Positions 27,101-36,200 of a stretch of DNA of 64,000 bases are shown piece after piece. Below the pieces are notes generated by a model, which did not search any database, was not told the origin of the DNA, and was given only the letters and a program-made list of their open reading frames with translations. The DNA lies in contig CP036432.1 of NCBI GenBank assembly GCA_007753675.1, positions 9,705,381 through 9,769,380 on the forward strand, written 5' to 3'. This DNA comes from Stieleria magnilauensis (lineage in GTDB: Bacteria > Planctomycetota > Planctomycetia > Pirellulales > Pirellulaceae). The stretch's first letter is position 1. Each line of letters starts with the position of its first letter. Both the position numbers and the translations under genes were made by a program.

Positions 27101-30087
27101 TTGACGTACAGCGGATCCGCATTGACGTCGGATGCGTCAGCGGTGAATCCAAAGGTTTGCCCCGCCAAGTTTGCCGGTCCGGTCACCGCGTCGGTGACCA
27201 GGTTGTAAGACTCGGTTGTGATCGATCCGCCGTTAAGGTGAATGCCGTATCCGGCGCTTCCCGTGACGATATTGTTTTGCAAGATCGCGCCGGCGCCTTC
27301 AACCGAAATGCCGTCGGCAGTCGATCCGTGAATGGTGTTGTGGTACAATGTGTGGTTGACACCGATGGCGACCTCGTCATTGGCACCGCGTGTTCCGCTC
27401 GTGTAAACCGTGTTGCCAATCACGTCCATGCCGCCAGTCCGCAGGCTCAGAATGCCATGATAGCCGTTCTGGGTGATCGTATTGCCGACGATGCTGTCTC
27501 CGCCACCGGCACCCGAAGTGGAGATTCCGTTCTCGAAGTTGTAGGCGATGAAGTTGCCTTGACCTGCGGCAAGACCGCCGACGGTGATGTTGGAAGTGAC
27601 CTGAGTGCTGGCGATGTTGATGCCGCTGAGCTCGTTGCGTAATCCGCCCGATTTGGCGGTGTTGGCTCCAATCGTGTTGGCGTGGATCGTTACATTGGAT
27701 CCGTCCAACAGGTTGATGCCGTAGCCGTCGTTGCCGGAGATCAGGTTTCCGAATCCGGCGGCGCCGATCACGGTGTTGGTCGCCGCCGATGCGATGGTGA
27801 TGCCGTCGCCGGTGTTGCCCTTGTCGAGCGTGCCGAGATTGTTTGTCCCGATCAAGTTGCCTTTGATGGTGGTTCCGTCGGCGACGTCCAAGTAGACTCC
27901 CGATCCGGTGTTACCGGAAACGACATTCGCTTCGGCCGCATCGTTTGTCCCGTTGCCATCGGTTCCGATCAGGGTGTTGGTCGCCGTTTCGGCAACGCGA
28001 ATTCCGTGTCCGGAATTGGCGACAATGGTCGACCCGTCGTCGAGCAGACCGACAAAGTTGCCTTGGATGATGTTGGCGTCGACACTCGCGCCGCGAACCT
28101 CGATCCCAACGCCTGTGTTGCCGGCGACCACATTGTTACGAACGATGTTTCCCGAGGCTCCGTTGACGACCAGGATACCGACGTCAGCGTTCGCAGCCGC
28201 GGTACCGGTCGAATCGATCCCAACCCAGTTGTTCTCGATGATGTTATTGTCAGCCGCGCCATGACCGCTGCTACCGGCGATCTCGATGCCCTCGTCGGTC
28301 GAGCCGTTGACGATGAAACCGCGGACCGTGCTGTCGCTGGTCCAGACCGTGATCGCGGCCGTCGCGAAGTTGGCCGTAGCGCTCGCGTCGATCTCGATCA
28401 GCGGATTACCGCTATAAGCAACTCCACCCTGACTCATCGCATCGAGAACCACCGAGTCGGTCAGCGCCGGCAGGGCTTCGGCCAAGACGATCGTTTGTTG
28501 GCTGCCGACCGCACCGATGGCGAAGTTGATCACGTCGGGTGTGGAAGCATCAAGATTGGTGGTATTGTTGGTCGCCCAAATGGCTTCACGCAACGAAATC
28601 AATCCGTCGGCACCCTTGTTGGCCAACAGGGCATCGATCGACGTGGTGTCCCCGTCAGAGACGTCGTTTGCCGTGTCGACGGTCAGGGTGTGCACCGCGG
28701 ATGCTTGTGATCCGGGATCGATGTAGGTCACCGAAAGCGTCGGAGCGGTGACGCCTTCGGACGAGTTGAAGTCCCAACCGTCGGTGGAATTGATCAGAAT
28801 CCCCCAGCCATAGTTCGCATAGCCGTCGACCCAGCGTTGGACCGTGGCTTCCAATCCGGTGAAGGTTTGTGAGCCTGCGGTACCGGCGATACTCGCGTCC
28901 GGCGTCAACGCCAATTCGCCTCCCACGGTTAGCCCGGCAAAATCATTCCAGTTCGAAGTCTCGTCCCAGTTGTTGAGCATCTCATAGAGACTGACGGTGC
29001 CTGCGGATGATCCGCTGACCTCAACGGTTAGCGACGCCGACGTGATTTGGACTCCCTTGGGAATGTCACCAACATCAGTGCCGACGATCCCGTCAAAGCG
29101 GATCAGCCCTTGTTCTTCACCACCACCGTTTTCCAGGTCGACCGCGATCGACGTCGCCGCGCCGTGATCAGCATTCGGACTGGATTCTTCAAGCTCGGTA
29201 TCTAATGTCCCGCTGTAGCCGTTGACATCACCCTGCTGGAAGGTCACGGTCGCGAGGATCTGAACCCAGTCACGCTGGGCTTGCGCGTTGACGAAAATTT
29301 GTGTCTCGATCGTGCCCGTCGCGTACTCCAGATCCCAATCGCCACCGAGCGATTCGTGTCCCGTGGCGTCATCGCTGGCGGCGACGTCGGCATCGCTCAG
29401 CGTCGCGATCGACTCGATCAAGGCACGTCCTTGGTCGGTACTGGCGAGGTCGCAACCATAAATCAACACGTCGGCATCGGAGTCGAGCGAGTTGGCCCAG
29501 GCGGCGATGTCACCGGCGTATCCTTCGGCTGTATCCACGTCCAGACGGACACCGCCGAGTTGGATGCCTTCGCCATCGCCGTGACTGACAATGTGGATCG
29601 CATCGACTCCGGATAACTCAGCCAGCGTTTGTGTGATTTGTGTGATCCCGTCTCCATCGGACGATAACCGAACGATTGACCACTGCGTGCCGTCCGCCGA
29701 ACCGTCGCGCAGTCCCGCCAACAGCGTCTCAGAGTCTTCGACACCGGCGTCAACGAAGACGACCTCCAGACGTCGCGTGGGATCGAATGAAGGCGTCTCG
29801 GCCAAATCACTCGATTGGGCTTGATCCGGTTCTGAGTCGGCAGAATCGACGTGAGGGGTGCCGAACAATTGGTCGGTCGTACCGGCGGGTCCCGATTGGA
29901 GCATCTCGGCCATCAACGCGTCGAGAATTTCGACGTCGGCGTTGGGAACCGATTCGCCGGCATCAAATCCGTCCGCGCTCAACAGAATCCTGTCTTCCAG
30001 CGGGTAGAAGTCAAAAACGCGTTGGCAGTTCTGAGCGGACAAGGTGGTGGATCCAATTTGGTGGGGTGTGCCCGGTGAATTCGACAT
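15157..30087 (-). CDS. Giant surface protein GP1 (LEPR-XLL, DUF4347, beta-helix, LamG, cadherin-like repeats)
   Basis: A 4976-aa protein. Order: LEPR-XLL-like motif FDFYPLEDRILLSADG (25-40); DUF4347 (about 107-260; His169 in HIVSHG, Cys212 in IYGCDLA); DNRLRE-like domain (281-456); right-handed beta-helix (465-1040); LamG (about 1060-1285) nested in a cadherin-like domain; further cadherin-like domains; seven WDGxxW repeats (about 2100-2480); a repeated GDhhFS module (2500-2800); a fourfold array of a 382-residue three-domain unit (about 3025-4440); cadherin and Big_9-like domains to about 4750; an acidic Ser/Glu linker; and a C-terminal module with a membrane helix near 4909-4933 (VGAAGAGMSVFSIGYVFWAL). 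Probably a surface adhesin or structural fibre anchored at its C-terminus. Start ATG 30087. Confidence 0.85.
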   Translation of the reverse strand: MSNSPGTPHQIGSTTLSAQNCQRVFDFYPLEDRILLSADGFDAGESVPNADVEILDALMAEMLQSGPAGTTDQLFGTPHVDSADSEPDQAQSSDLAETPSFDPTRRLEVVFVDAGVEDSETLLAGLRDGSADGTQWSIVRLSSDGDGITQITQTLAELSGVDAIHIVSHGDGEGIQLGGVRLDVDTAEGYAGDIAAWANSLDSDADVLIYGCDLASTDQGRALIESIATLSDADVAASDDATGHESLGGDWDLEYATGTIETQIFVNAQAQRDWVQILATVTFQQGDVNGYSGTLDTELEESSPNADHGAATSIAVDLENGGGEEQGLIRFDGIVGTDVGDIPKGVQITSASLTVEVSGSSAGTVSLYEMLNNWDETSNWNDFAGLTVGGELALTPDASIAGTAGSQTFTGLEATVQRWVDGYANYGWGILINSTDGWDFNSSEGVTAPTLSVTYIDPGSQASAVHTLTVDTANDVSDGDTTSIDALLANKGADGLISLREAIWATNNTTNLDASTPDVINFAIGAVGSQQTIVLAEALPALTDSVVLDAMSQGGVAYSGNPLIEIDASATANFATAAITVWTSDSTVRGFIVNGSTDEGIEIAGSSGHGAADNNIIENNWVGIDSTGTAAANADVGILVVNGASGNIVRNNVVAGNTGVGIEVRGASVDANIIQGNFVGLLDDGSTIVANSGHGIRVAETATNTLIGTDGNGTNDAAEANVVSGNTGSGVYLDVADGTTIKGNLIGTNNLGTLDKGNTGDGITIASAATNTVIGAAGFGNLISGNDGYGINLLDGSNVTIHANTIGANTAKSGGLRNELSGINIASTQVTSNITVGGLAAGQGNFIAYNFENGISTSGAGGGDSIVGNTITQNGYHGILSLRTGGMDVIGNTVYTSGTRGANDEVAIGVNHTLYHNTIHGSTADGISVEGAGAILQNNIVTGSAGYGIHLNGGSITTESYNLVTDAVTGPANLAGQTFGFTADASDVNADPLYVNSAAGDFSLTNPTSPAIDAGVDLGGSQPDMNGSDPGLYYDAAPDLGAFETDVNDAPTDLTTTSTATGGLGLNNDGGNDTYFVADDGGGLLGGLTTLTIESSFAIDTPGADLSPLLSYADGANDEELALLLKSDGRIWFAANSNGSPLQSTTGTYTQLFDGNKHHVAVSWDATNGAVDFYVDGALVESFTGYQTGQTITGTGELVFGQDQDSVLGGFNTIDVFSGTLYDVRIFNDVRTVGEISTNYDQTLPNTESGMIANWTFNDLSTGGIVTDSVSGNNLTEQHISGGGFTASTPALSMSVREDATNTTVVGSVSAVDPDAGDTFTYALTDSAGGRFAISAAGEISVANASLIDFESSTSHNITVEVTDSASNTYSEVFTINVNDVNESPTIATNTGTTVLEGSTGTAITTAMLNEGDVDDSGAGLTYTITDVTDNGTMYLAGFGALGLNDTFTQADIDAGDVTYDHDGSETTSDAFSFSLADGGEDGATPATGTFNFTVTPVNDNNPVITSDGGGATAAVNTFENGLYVSTVTATDADLPAATLTYSISGGLDSAKFAIDGSTGVLTFVSAPDFESPTDNGGNNVYDVIVQVSDGTLVDTQAIAVTVSDVADDGQFLDLFNADAYSNSNGTEVWSTSWVDSEDGDPLSGTIKAKDGGLRVDATNVGTNVYRTVDLSSASAATFDFTYNNTLTGDRTVLVEVSGNGGSSYSTLATIDATTNTGIGTLSFDISGYTAADTRIRFYVSAIGGGGPGGNVQFDNIQVSYTPNSAPTITSNGAGATAALNAAENGTAVTTVTAVDGDVPAQTLTYSIIGGLDSTKFAIDSNSGVLTFVSAPNFESPTDNGGNNVYDVTVQVSDGISTDTQAIAVTVTDVNESPTVATNTGATVLEGSTGNAITTAMLNEGDVDDSGAGLTYTITDVTDNGTLYLAGFGALGLNDTFTQADIDAGDVTYDHDGSETTSDAFNFSLADGGENGSTPATGTFNLTITAVNDDPVFTSSNTVAVDENQTAVLTVTSTDAEAATPTYSITGGADQAFFSIDTNSGVLTFISPPDYENPLDVEGDNVYEVQVTASDGTTGSAVQAISVTVLNVTDTSFDGPSTVIWSQNGLSTPQAADFNGNDFSIEVNTADIGGPWRVIDGAESPDRDEKIVIGVDAAGNLSGQMWDGSAWTAFTFNDFATVTDSTKWGFAIEYESVSGDAVLVWNNAATGTDGLSYRVWNGTAWSATNTITTPIAGEAEQMRFASDPASDEMVLVVSNAAHQDYALVWDGNAWGNAQTLTTTAGAGNTEVFVSYESQSGDAMVVYGDNTASALYRVWDGGSWSAQQSITPPGGVTGQVTWTSVASDPNTDRIAFAAHTSNNETWLAVWDGNSWGDKLLASTSETNNTFLSVAVAFESQSGDLLAVYSENDNRFSYRTWDSGGGWSAETQGVDLKDQVRTITLTSRPETNQIMLTALDAGGDLNNPLWDGSSWSERNEVENNTGETTVQPFLFLWDQNPPEFVAAANDTAFWFSTDGDVNSKGAAGLNSWTAGEVLRLGDPDLLLEPVSGTTSGTATSVFNLDTFGGDTKIDALHYVTADLQVGSSNFNLLEGDVLFSTADNETLVSTNTLAISKNDVIVFRADTPGDYSSGSFYLLLDDPVGADVRGISLVEQNTTVGDTVLQAGDFLLTTDATGLDTSLLLFETTDVGAGTTSGTLQTLLDGSDTNLGFSEKINGVELYETDAVIGGHTILAGTIVLSVDRDSGVGSNALAVKKHDIIALSVTQTTLVAGAGNGAATASLLMDGSDIGLTSGSEKLTAIAAFPNNQTPTDIAPDTPSVNEFTDTTGGVSVATLTTTDVDAGETFTYSILGGADAANFSIGGVSSDELVLTDGILDYETKSSYSVIVRVTDSASNYYDETLTVNVNDLNDAPTVATNTGTTVLEGSTGTAITTAMLNEGDVDDSGAGLTYTVTDVTDNGTLYLAGFGALGLNDTFTQADIDAGDVTYDHDGSETTSDAFSFSLADGGEDGATPATGTFNFTVTTVNDAPVEASIEGSTLAYTENDGAVAITSTLALSDSDDTNLESAVVQITANYTNGEDVLTFVDQNGISGVWNAGSGTLTLTGTATVAQYEAALRSITYTNGSENPSTATRTVSFTVNDGDVDSNTQTRDISVASINDDPTGAGLPSDITVTEDVSSNVDLSALNLADLDDNGGSLTVTLSTSTGGDLSASTGGGVTVGGSGTGTLTLTGSLADLNTFLDTPANIQYLHGTPHTFGNDADTIQVVVNDGGNTGSGGGTDQTIGAVNVDITAVNDEQVLATNTGDTVPEGSVGNTVTTAMLETTDVDNTDSQLVYTVDAVPTNGTLYRLGVALSVSDTFTQADIDAGLITYDHDGSETTSDSFDFTVDDGAGTTTSSTFNWTVTAGNDAPVEASIEGSTLAYTENDGAVAITSTLALSDSDDTNLESAVVQITANYTNGEDVLTFVDQNGISGVWNAGSGTMTLTGTATVAQYEAALRSITYTNGSENPSTATRTVSFIVNDGDVDSNTQTRDISVASINDDPTNAGGLPSDITVTEDVSSNVDLSALNLADLDDNGGSLTVTLSTSTGGDLSASTGGGVTVGGSGTGTLTLTGSLADLNTFLDTPANIQYLHGTPHTFGNDADTIQVVVNDNGNTGSGGGTDQTIGTVNVDITAVNDEQVLATNTGDTVPEGSVGNTVTTAMLETTDVDNTDSQLVYTVDAVPTNGTLYRSAVVLSVSDTFTQADIDAGLITYDHDGSETTSDSFDFTVDDGAGTTTSSTFNWTVTAGNDAPVEASIEGSTLAYTENDGAVAITSTLALSDSDDTNLESAVVQITANYTNGEDVLTFVDQNGISGVWNAGSGTMTLTGTATVAQYEAALRSITYTNGSENPSTATRTVSFTVNDGDVDSNTQTRDISVASINDDPTGAGLPSDITVTEDVSSNVDLSALNLADLDDNGGNLTVTLSTSTGGDLSASTGGGVTVGGSGTGTLTLTGSLADLNTFLDTPANIQYLHGTPHTFGNDADTIQVVVNDGGNTGSGGGTDQTIGTVNVDITAVNDEQVLATNTGDTVPEGSVGNTVTTAMLETTDVDNTDSQLVYTVDAVPTNGTLYRLGVALNVSDTFTQADIDAGLITYDHDGSETTSDSFDFTVDDGAGTTTSSTFNWTVTAGNDAPVEASIEGSTLAYTENDGAVAITSTLALSDSDDTNLESAVVQITANYTNGEDVLIFVDQNGISGVWNAGSGTMTLTGTATVAQYEAALRSITYTNSSDNPSTATRTVSFTVNDGDVDSNTQTRDISVASINDDPTGAGLPSDITVTEDVSSNVDLSAINLSDLDDNGGNLTVTLSTSTGGDLSASTGGGVTVGGSGTGTLTLTGSLADLNTFLDTPANIQYLHGTPHTFGNDADTIQVVVNDGGNTGSGGGTDQTIGAVNVDITAVNDSPNLATNLGMTVAEGATGTAITPGMLSGSDVDDASTGLTYTVTDAVDNGTLTLAGFGTLTLGDTFTQADLDNGDVTYSHDDSETIGDGFGFTLADGGEDGASAIAGTFTITVTPVNDNAISAIADVDSSANSVAEDAVIGTTVGITALASDADAGATVTYSLDDDAGGRFSIDTATGIVRVAGALDHETSASETITVRATSSDGSTTTLTNSIAVTDVNEAPAATGEAFTVTIGETLSVGVAGVIFNDTDIDGDALAIVLVAAPTNGTFSLDPGGNFTYTPNAGFFGQDSFFYRVTDGTLSSNVAEVVLEVPVVAPVVSGSGPTPPSDPDFEEPEIENATESDADTSSEVESESDESTDTSEATVTSGEDSGIALASVLHGPGAKSDGGVGGPSDGGDLPGNDGLPEEVIRAERQLYGVYAVSSDASSVTLSHSPELQQLERLLRQDLQQAIVWTQWDDPEQNEDDSPMMVMVGAAGAGMSVFSIGYVFWALRGGALMTVFASSLPAWRFIDPIAMLSAYRSSRTGVDEGLDSMLG
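15850..16960 (-). repeat. 1.1-kb block near-identical to GP3 3' part
   Basis: Matches 39919-41024 with a constant offset of 24069 bp and no indels seen; it encodes the last cadherin-like domains before the acidic linker. A few silent or conservative differences are visible. Direct orientation, inside paralogous genes. Confidence 0.8.
16770..21020 (-). repeat. Tandem array of a 1146-bp unit in GP1
   Basis: The same landmark (GCTTCCACCGGAGCG) recurs at 17561, 18707, 19856 and 21002, giving periods of 1146, 1149 and 1146 bp. Each unit encodes three domains in order: APVEASIEG...DISVASIN, then LPSDITVTEDVSSNVDL..., then TGDTVPEGSVGN...FNWTVTAGN. The fourth copy lacks the third domain. The 3-bp difference adds one residue (GAG to NAGG). 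Confidence 0.92.
20620..24130 (-). repeat. 3.5-kb block near-identical to GP3
   Basis: Collinear with about 45168-48678 at a constant offset of 24548 bp. It spans the end of the tandem array, the GDhhFS module and the seven WDGxxW repeats. Only scattered substitutions were seen, for example around 21666-21730. Identity falls abruptly after about 24140, where GP1 and GP3 continue with different domains. Confidence 0.88.
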
Positions 30088-30283
30088 TCCTCACCCCCGC
30101 GGCCGCCGTCTTTCACCGTCCAACTCTAAGTCAGAATCAAACCAAAGGGCGTGAGAGCGGAGGTGGCAGAGCCCATTGCGGGACAACCGCCGTGAGCGAT
30201 GGTAGGGCGCATGACGGTCAACCCGATCATACGGGTGGTACGACGTCGCGTGCGTCTTCGCCGCCCGTTGTCTGGGCACGCAC
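30088..30283 (-). promoter_or_regulatory. GP2-GP1 spacer with shared upstream motif
   Basis: 196 bp between GP2 stop and GP1 start. On the minus strand GTTGTCCCGCAATGGG (30187-30172) lies about 90 bases upstream of the GP1 ATG. Related sequences lie 76 bases upstream of GP2 and 56 bases upstream of GP3. GTGAGG directly precedes the ATG but is too close to be a standard Shine-Dalgarno site. No terminator was seen. Confidence 0.4.
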
Positions 30284-33200
30284 TCACTGGCCACGTTTCA
30301 GCAACGACTCCAGTCCCTCGTCGGCCGTCCCCAGGGAACTGCGATAGGCTGAGAGCATCGCGATCGGGTCGATGAACCGCCAGGCGGGCAAACTGGAGGC
30401 AAACACTGTCATCAACGCCCCGCCGCGGAGTGCCCAGAACACGTATCCGATCGAAAACACGCTCATCCCGGCGCCCGCAGCCCCGACGTAGACCAGCATC
30501 GGAGATTCTTCGTGCTGCTCGAGATCATCCCACTGAGTCCAGAGGATGGCTTGTCGAATGTCCTGCTGAAGCAAACGTTCCAGTTGCGTCGATTCAGACG
30601 AGGCTGAACGTGCGGCAGATACTTGGTTCTCAGAGACGCCGTAAACACTGAACAGCCGCCCCGACGAATCGCCGCTGAAGTCGCCTAGTGTCCCGGAATT
30701 TCCATCCGCCTCGGGTCCATTCTTGGCATTTGCCAACCGCTCGGCTTGTGCGGCTGCGTCCAGCGCCGCTTGAACCGCGCCGGCGGCATTGCTGGCGGAT
30801 TCGTCCCGTTGTGACTCATCGGCCGAATCGCTTTGCGTCAAAGGATCCTCGCCACTTCCCGGTTCATCTCCGCTGTCCGTCGTCAATTCTGCTGGAGCGT
30901 TCGAAGAAGAACTCGAGGACGTGTTTGAAAACGATGTTGGCGCCGGTGCAAGCAGAACCTCAATCGTCACCTCGACCGCACCGCTGACCAGCGAACCGTC
31001 GGTCACTGAATAGAAAAAAGAATCTCGTCCAAAGAAACCGATGTTGGGCGTGTAAGTGAACGCGCCGCCGGGCTGTAGCGAAAACGTCCCATGGTTCGGT
31101 CCGGTCACAAGAATCGTCGACATCGTGTGCCCATCGACATCCGTGTCATTGAAAATCACACCCGGGTCGGCGACCGACAACGTCGCTTGGGGGTTGACCG
31201 TGTAGGCATCGGCGGTGGCAACCGGAGCATCGTTGACGGCGGTGATGTTCAATTGAATCGACTGGACGAGGGTGTCGGTTCCGCCACCGTCATCGATCAC
31301 CTGGTAAGAAAAGAACGACGGTCCGCCGTTGGCATCGTCGGTGGGTCGGAACTGCATGCCTTGGAGCTCTGCCAACGTGTAGGTCGACGTCGTCACGGTT
31401 GTGACGCCATCGGCCAAGTAGATTGCTCCGAGTGATCCCGATGGCACAACAGTGACTTGGTAGGAGAGGGTTTGGGATAACTCATCGCCTCCGCCGCCCG
31501 GGCCGTAGTGGACCGCCCCCAGACCCAGCGAGGTGAATCCGGAATCCTCCAGCACCGTCAGGTCATTCACCGAGCCGGCCGACAGCACGGGTGCGTCGTT
31601 GATGGGCGTGGCGGTCATCGTTTTGATCCCCGTCACCGGTGCTGCCAATCCATCGTCGACGCTGGTCGCGATCGTGAAGTCGTTCGCGTAATCCGCAGTC
31701 GGCGAGAACGTCACACCGGCCAGCAACGCATTGACATCCGCCACCGCACCGCTGGCGGTCCAAACACCGGCGGCAAAAGACGACGTCACCGCACCCGACG
31801 TGCCGGTGCTTAACGAACCCGCGGCAACATCCGACAGCGTTAATGTCACCGTCAGATTGGCGTCATCGATATCGCTGACCACAATGTCCGTCAGATCCAG
31901 CGAAGCGTCCTCGGTGTAGGTTTCGGCCGCGCTCAGGTTTGTGCCCAAGGGAGCGTCGTTGATCGCGGTGATGGTTACCTTCACCGTCGCCGTGTCGGTT
32001 CCGCCGTTGCCATCATCGACTTGATAGGTGAACGAATCGATCGCCGTCTGCCCGGGCGCGAGATAATCAAACATGCCGTTGGGATCATACTGGTAGTCCC
32101 CTCCCGCGGCGGCGGTCAACAGCGCTCCCGATGGCAAGGTGAACGTCGAACCGACATTCGCCCCGCTGCCGTTGACCTGCGTGACGGTCAGCGGGTCTCC
32201 CTCGCCATCGAGGTCATTGCCGAGAACTCCGTCGGCCAGATTAATGGTCAGCGGTGTGTCCTGGTTGGTCGAATAGCCGGTCCACTGCGGCCCGACCGTT
32301 CCCGAACCGCCGTCGACGAGTGATCCCGTGTTGGCATTGGCCGTCAAGTCAGCGGTGCTCGTCCCCGTCCCTTCATCAAAGCTCCAGTAACCGATCAGGC
32401 CCGTTTCGGTTCCGGTCAGGGATTGGTCGAGGCTGGTGCGGATTTCGTTCTGAGTCCGGGAGACGTTCCACAGTCGAACTTCGTCGATCTCTCCGGAAAA
32501 ATACTGACCGACCGGGTTGTTTTGTCGCCCGCCGACGATGAAGTCATCCTTCGTTGCGTGCGCATCCCCGATGCTGCCCGATCCATAGTACGTTTCGACC
32601 AGATTGCCGTTGACGTACGTGCTCATCGTGCCGTTGTCATAGACCACCGAAACGTGAGTCCATTCATTGAGCGGGACGATAGCCCCGGTGTCATGCCAGG
32701 CCCAACCGGGCGTGGTGTTCGCGACGGCCCACCGCAGGTTGCCCGTCGACGTGATGCCGATTTCGTACTCGCCTTCCTTGTTCAGAATGATGCTGGATGA
32801 GGTGGGATAAGCATCGGGGCGAATGCGGGCCTCCATCGTCAGCTGGTTGCTGACTTCCAGAACCGCGCTAACGCCCATGTTCACCCGATCGTCGATGCCG
32901 TCAAATTTCAGCCCATGGTGGTCGTCGACGGCAATCGGGTCATCATCGACGGCTGTCACAGACAACGACCTTTGTGAGGTGTTGCTCGTGCCGCCGTCGC
33001 CATCGGTCACCACAAAGTCGATCGTGCGCAACGATGACGAGGGATCGTCCGAGACGTTGAAATAGCTGACCTGTCGTCCGATTTCCTGAGCGATCGCGGG
33101 TGTGCCGTTGCCATTGAACGTGATCACCAGCGGTGCTGTCCCCGTGCCACCGGTCAGCGTCCCGACTTGTGTCCCGCTGTGATACACCCCCGTCCCCAGC

Positions 33201-36200
33201 AACGTGATCGCACCGCCGGGCGAGATCATCAATCGATCGTCTGCGGTGGCGTTGGCGGAAATCGTGACCGTCAACTGGCCGCCGTTGAGATCAACGGGAT
33301 CCACATCCGCGATCGTCAGCAGTGAATCCACGACCGTCGCGACGGCATTTTCCGAATAGGCCGCGACGCCTGCGGAGGTGCCGGTGACCGGCGCATCGTT
33401 CACGTCGGTCACGGTCACGTTGGCGGTTTCTGCCGCACTGCTGAATGCCGTGACGCCGCCGCGAACCGACGCGTCGACTTGGGTTCCTGCCGTCCCGCTG
33501 GTTTGATCCCAGCCATAGAAATCAAAACTCGCCGTCGTGCCTGATTCGCCGTTGGGAACAAAACGAACCAGGTCGACCGCTCGCAACAACAACGCGGACG
33601 TGCTGGAAACACTGCCGACTGCGGTCCACGACGATCCGCCGTCGGTGGAATACTCCCACGTTCCGTTGCCGCTTGACAGTGAGGTGATCGCGACGCCTTC
33701 GCTGGCCCCGCTGTCAACGTCGGTGATCCGGTCACCGCCGGCGCTGGCAATGATCGCACTGATCGTGTCGCCGGCGTTGCTGGTTTGGTCTTCATTGATC
33801 GACGTCAGTGTCATGCTGCCGGTGTTGTCGACCACGGGAGCATCGTTCACGCTGGTGACAACAATGTCGGCCGATTCGATCGCTGTAGAGAACGCAGACG
33901 TGCCACCGTTGGTTGCGGTGCTGACTTTCGTACCGGCGGTCCCCGCCGTTTGGTCCCAACCGCGATAGTTAAAGCTGGCGGTAGTTCCGTTTTCCGCGTC
34001 GGGTATGAATCGAACCAGATCGCTGTCCCTCAACAGCAGAGCGGAAGCGTTGGAAACCGAGCCGATGTCGGCCCAACTCGCGCCGGCGTCGACGGAGTAC
34101 TGCCAGGTGCCGCCGCCGCTGACGAGCGACGTGATCGCGATCCCTTCCAATGCCCCGCCGTCCACGTCGGTCATCCGGTCACCACCGGCACTGGCGATGA
34201 TCGATGCGACGGTGTCTCCGCCGTTTGCCGTTTCGTCTTCGGTAAGAGTCGAAAGCGTCGTCGCGCCCGCGGGATCATAGACCGGGGCATCATTGACATC
34301 CGTGACCGTGATCGCAGCCGTTTCGGTGGCCGAGCTGAACTCGGTGATTCCGCCGTTGGAGGACGTGTCGACTTTGGTTCCGAACGCCCCGACGGATTGG
34401 TCCCAGGCGCGGAAGGTCACATCGGCCGACGTGCCGCCGACGCCGTTCGGCACCAGTCGAATCAGATCGTTCGAACGCAGCAACAGCGCCGATGTGTTCG
34501 ATACCGCTCCGATGTCAGTCCAGGTTCCTCCGGCATCGGTCGAATATTGCCAGGTGCCGTTGCCGTTGTTCCAGGATGTAATCGCAATCCCTTCGACCGC
34601 CCCGATGTCAACGTCGGTGACGCGGTCGCCGCCGGCGCTCAGCAGGACGCTGGCGACCGTATTGCCCGAGTTGGTCAGATCATCTTCGGTGATGGATGTC
34701 AGCGTCATCGTGCCGCTATTGTCCAGCACCGGTGCGTCATTGACATCCGTTACCGTGATCGCGGCGACTTCGGTGGCGACACTGTAGGGCGTCGTCGCAC
34801 CGTTGACGGAAGTGTCAGCGGTGGTGCCTGCCGTTCCGGTCGCCTGATCCCAGGCCCGGAACGTGACCGTGGGCGGAGTTCCGTTCTTGGCGTCGGGAAC
34901 AAAACGCAGTAGATCGTTTTCGCGCAACAACAGCGCCGAGGTGTCCGACACGGTTCCGACATTCGACCACGACGAGCCGCCGTCGATCGAGTACTGCCAA
35001 GCACCGTTTCCGTTGTCGGTTGCGGTGACCGCAATGCCTTCGACCGGTCCAAAGTTGACGTCGGTGATGCGATCCCCACCGGCGCTGGCGATGATCGCAG
35101 CCACCGTATCACCGGCGTTGGTGACCTGGTCTTCGGTGATGGTCGTCAGGGTCATCGCCCCCGAATTGTCCAGGATCGGAGCATCGTTGACCAACAGCGA
35201 CGCCGTGTCGCTGGCGACGGAAAACGCGGTCGTCGTTCCGTTGACCGAAGCATCGGCAAGCGTTCCGTTAGCGCCGGACGTTTGATCCCAACCTCGGAAG
35301 GTGATGGCCGAGGCGATCTGGCCGTTGTAGTCGGGGTCCGGCTGGAAATAGAGTCGTGTGTTCGCGTCGGCGGCGAGCAGTCGTGCCGAGCTATCGCTGA
35401 CCGCTCCGAGCGGATTCCAGTTGGCCCCATTGTCGACCGAATAGAACCACGAGCCGTCGGTCGTGTCGGCAGCCGTCACGGCAATCCCCAGCAACGCCCC
35501 GATGTCAACGTCAGTGATGTTGTCGACTTGACCGGAGGGAGAAGCGAAATCAACGAGCGAGGTAATCAACGTACCGACTGCCCCGACCGGCGCCGGGGCG
35601 TCTTCGTATTGGCCGTCCAGGATCGGGCTTTCACTTGCATCCAGAACCGGTGCGTCGTTGACATCGGTCACCGTGATGGATGCGACTTCGGTTGCGGTAC
35701 TGAACGGCGTCGCTGCGCCATTGCTGGAAGCATCGACGACGGTCCCGGCCACTCCGGACGCCTGATCCCAAGCCCGAAACGTCACCGTCGGCGCGGTACC
35801 GTTCTCCGCGTCGGGCACAAAACGCAGGAAATCACTGTCGCGCAGCAGCAGTGCCGCAGTATCGGAAACGCTCGGGACACTCGACCAGTTGGTGCCCCCG
35901 TCGAGCGAATATTGCCAGCTTCCGTTGCCGTTGTTGGTCGCGACCAAGGCGATCCCTTCGACCGCACCGGGATTCACATCGGTGATCCGGTCCCCGCCCG
36001 CGCTGGCGATGATCGACGCCACACTGTCACCTGCGTTGGTGACCTCGTCTTCGTTGATCGTTGTCAGTGTCATCGACCCGGTGTTGTCCAACACCGGAGC
36101 GTCGTTGACCAACTGAGATGCCGTATCGGTCGCAGCGGAAAACGCAGACGTCGTCCCGTTGATCGACGCATCGGCCAGAGAACCGTTGCCGCCCGTTGTT

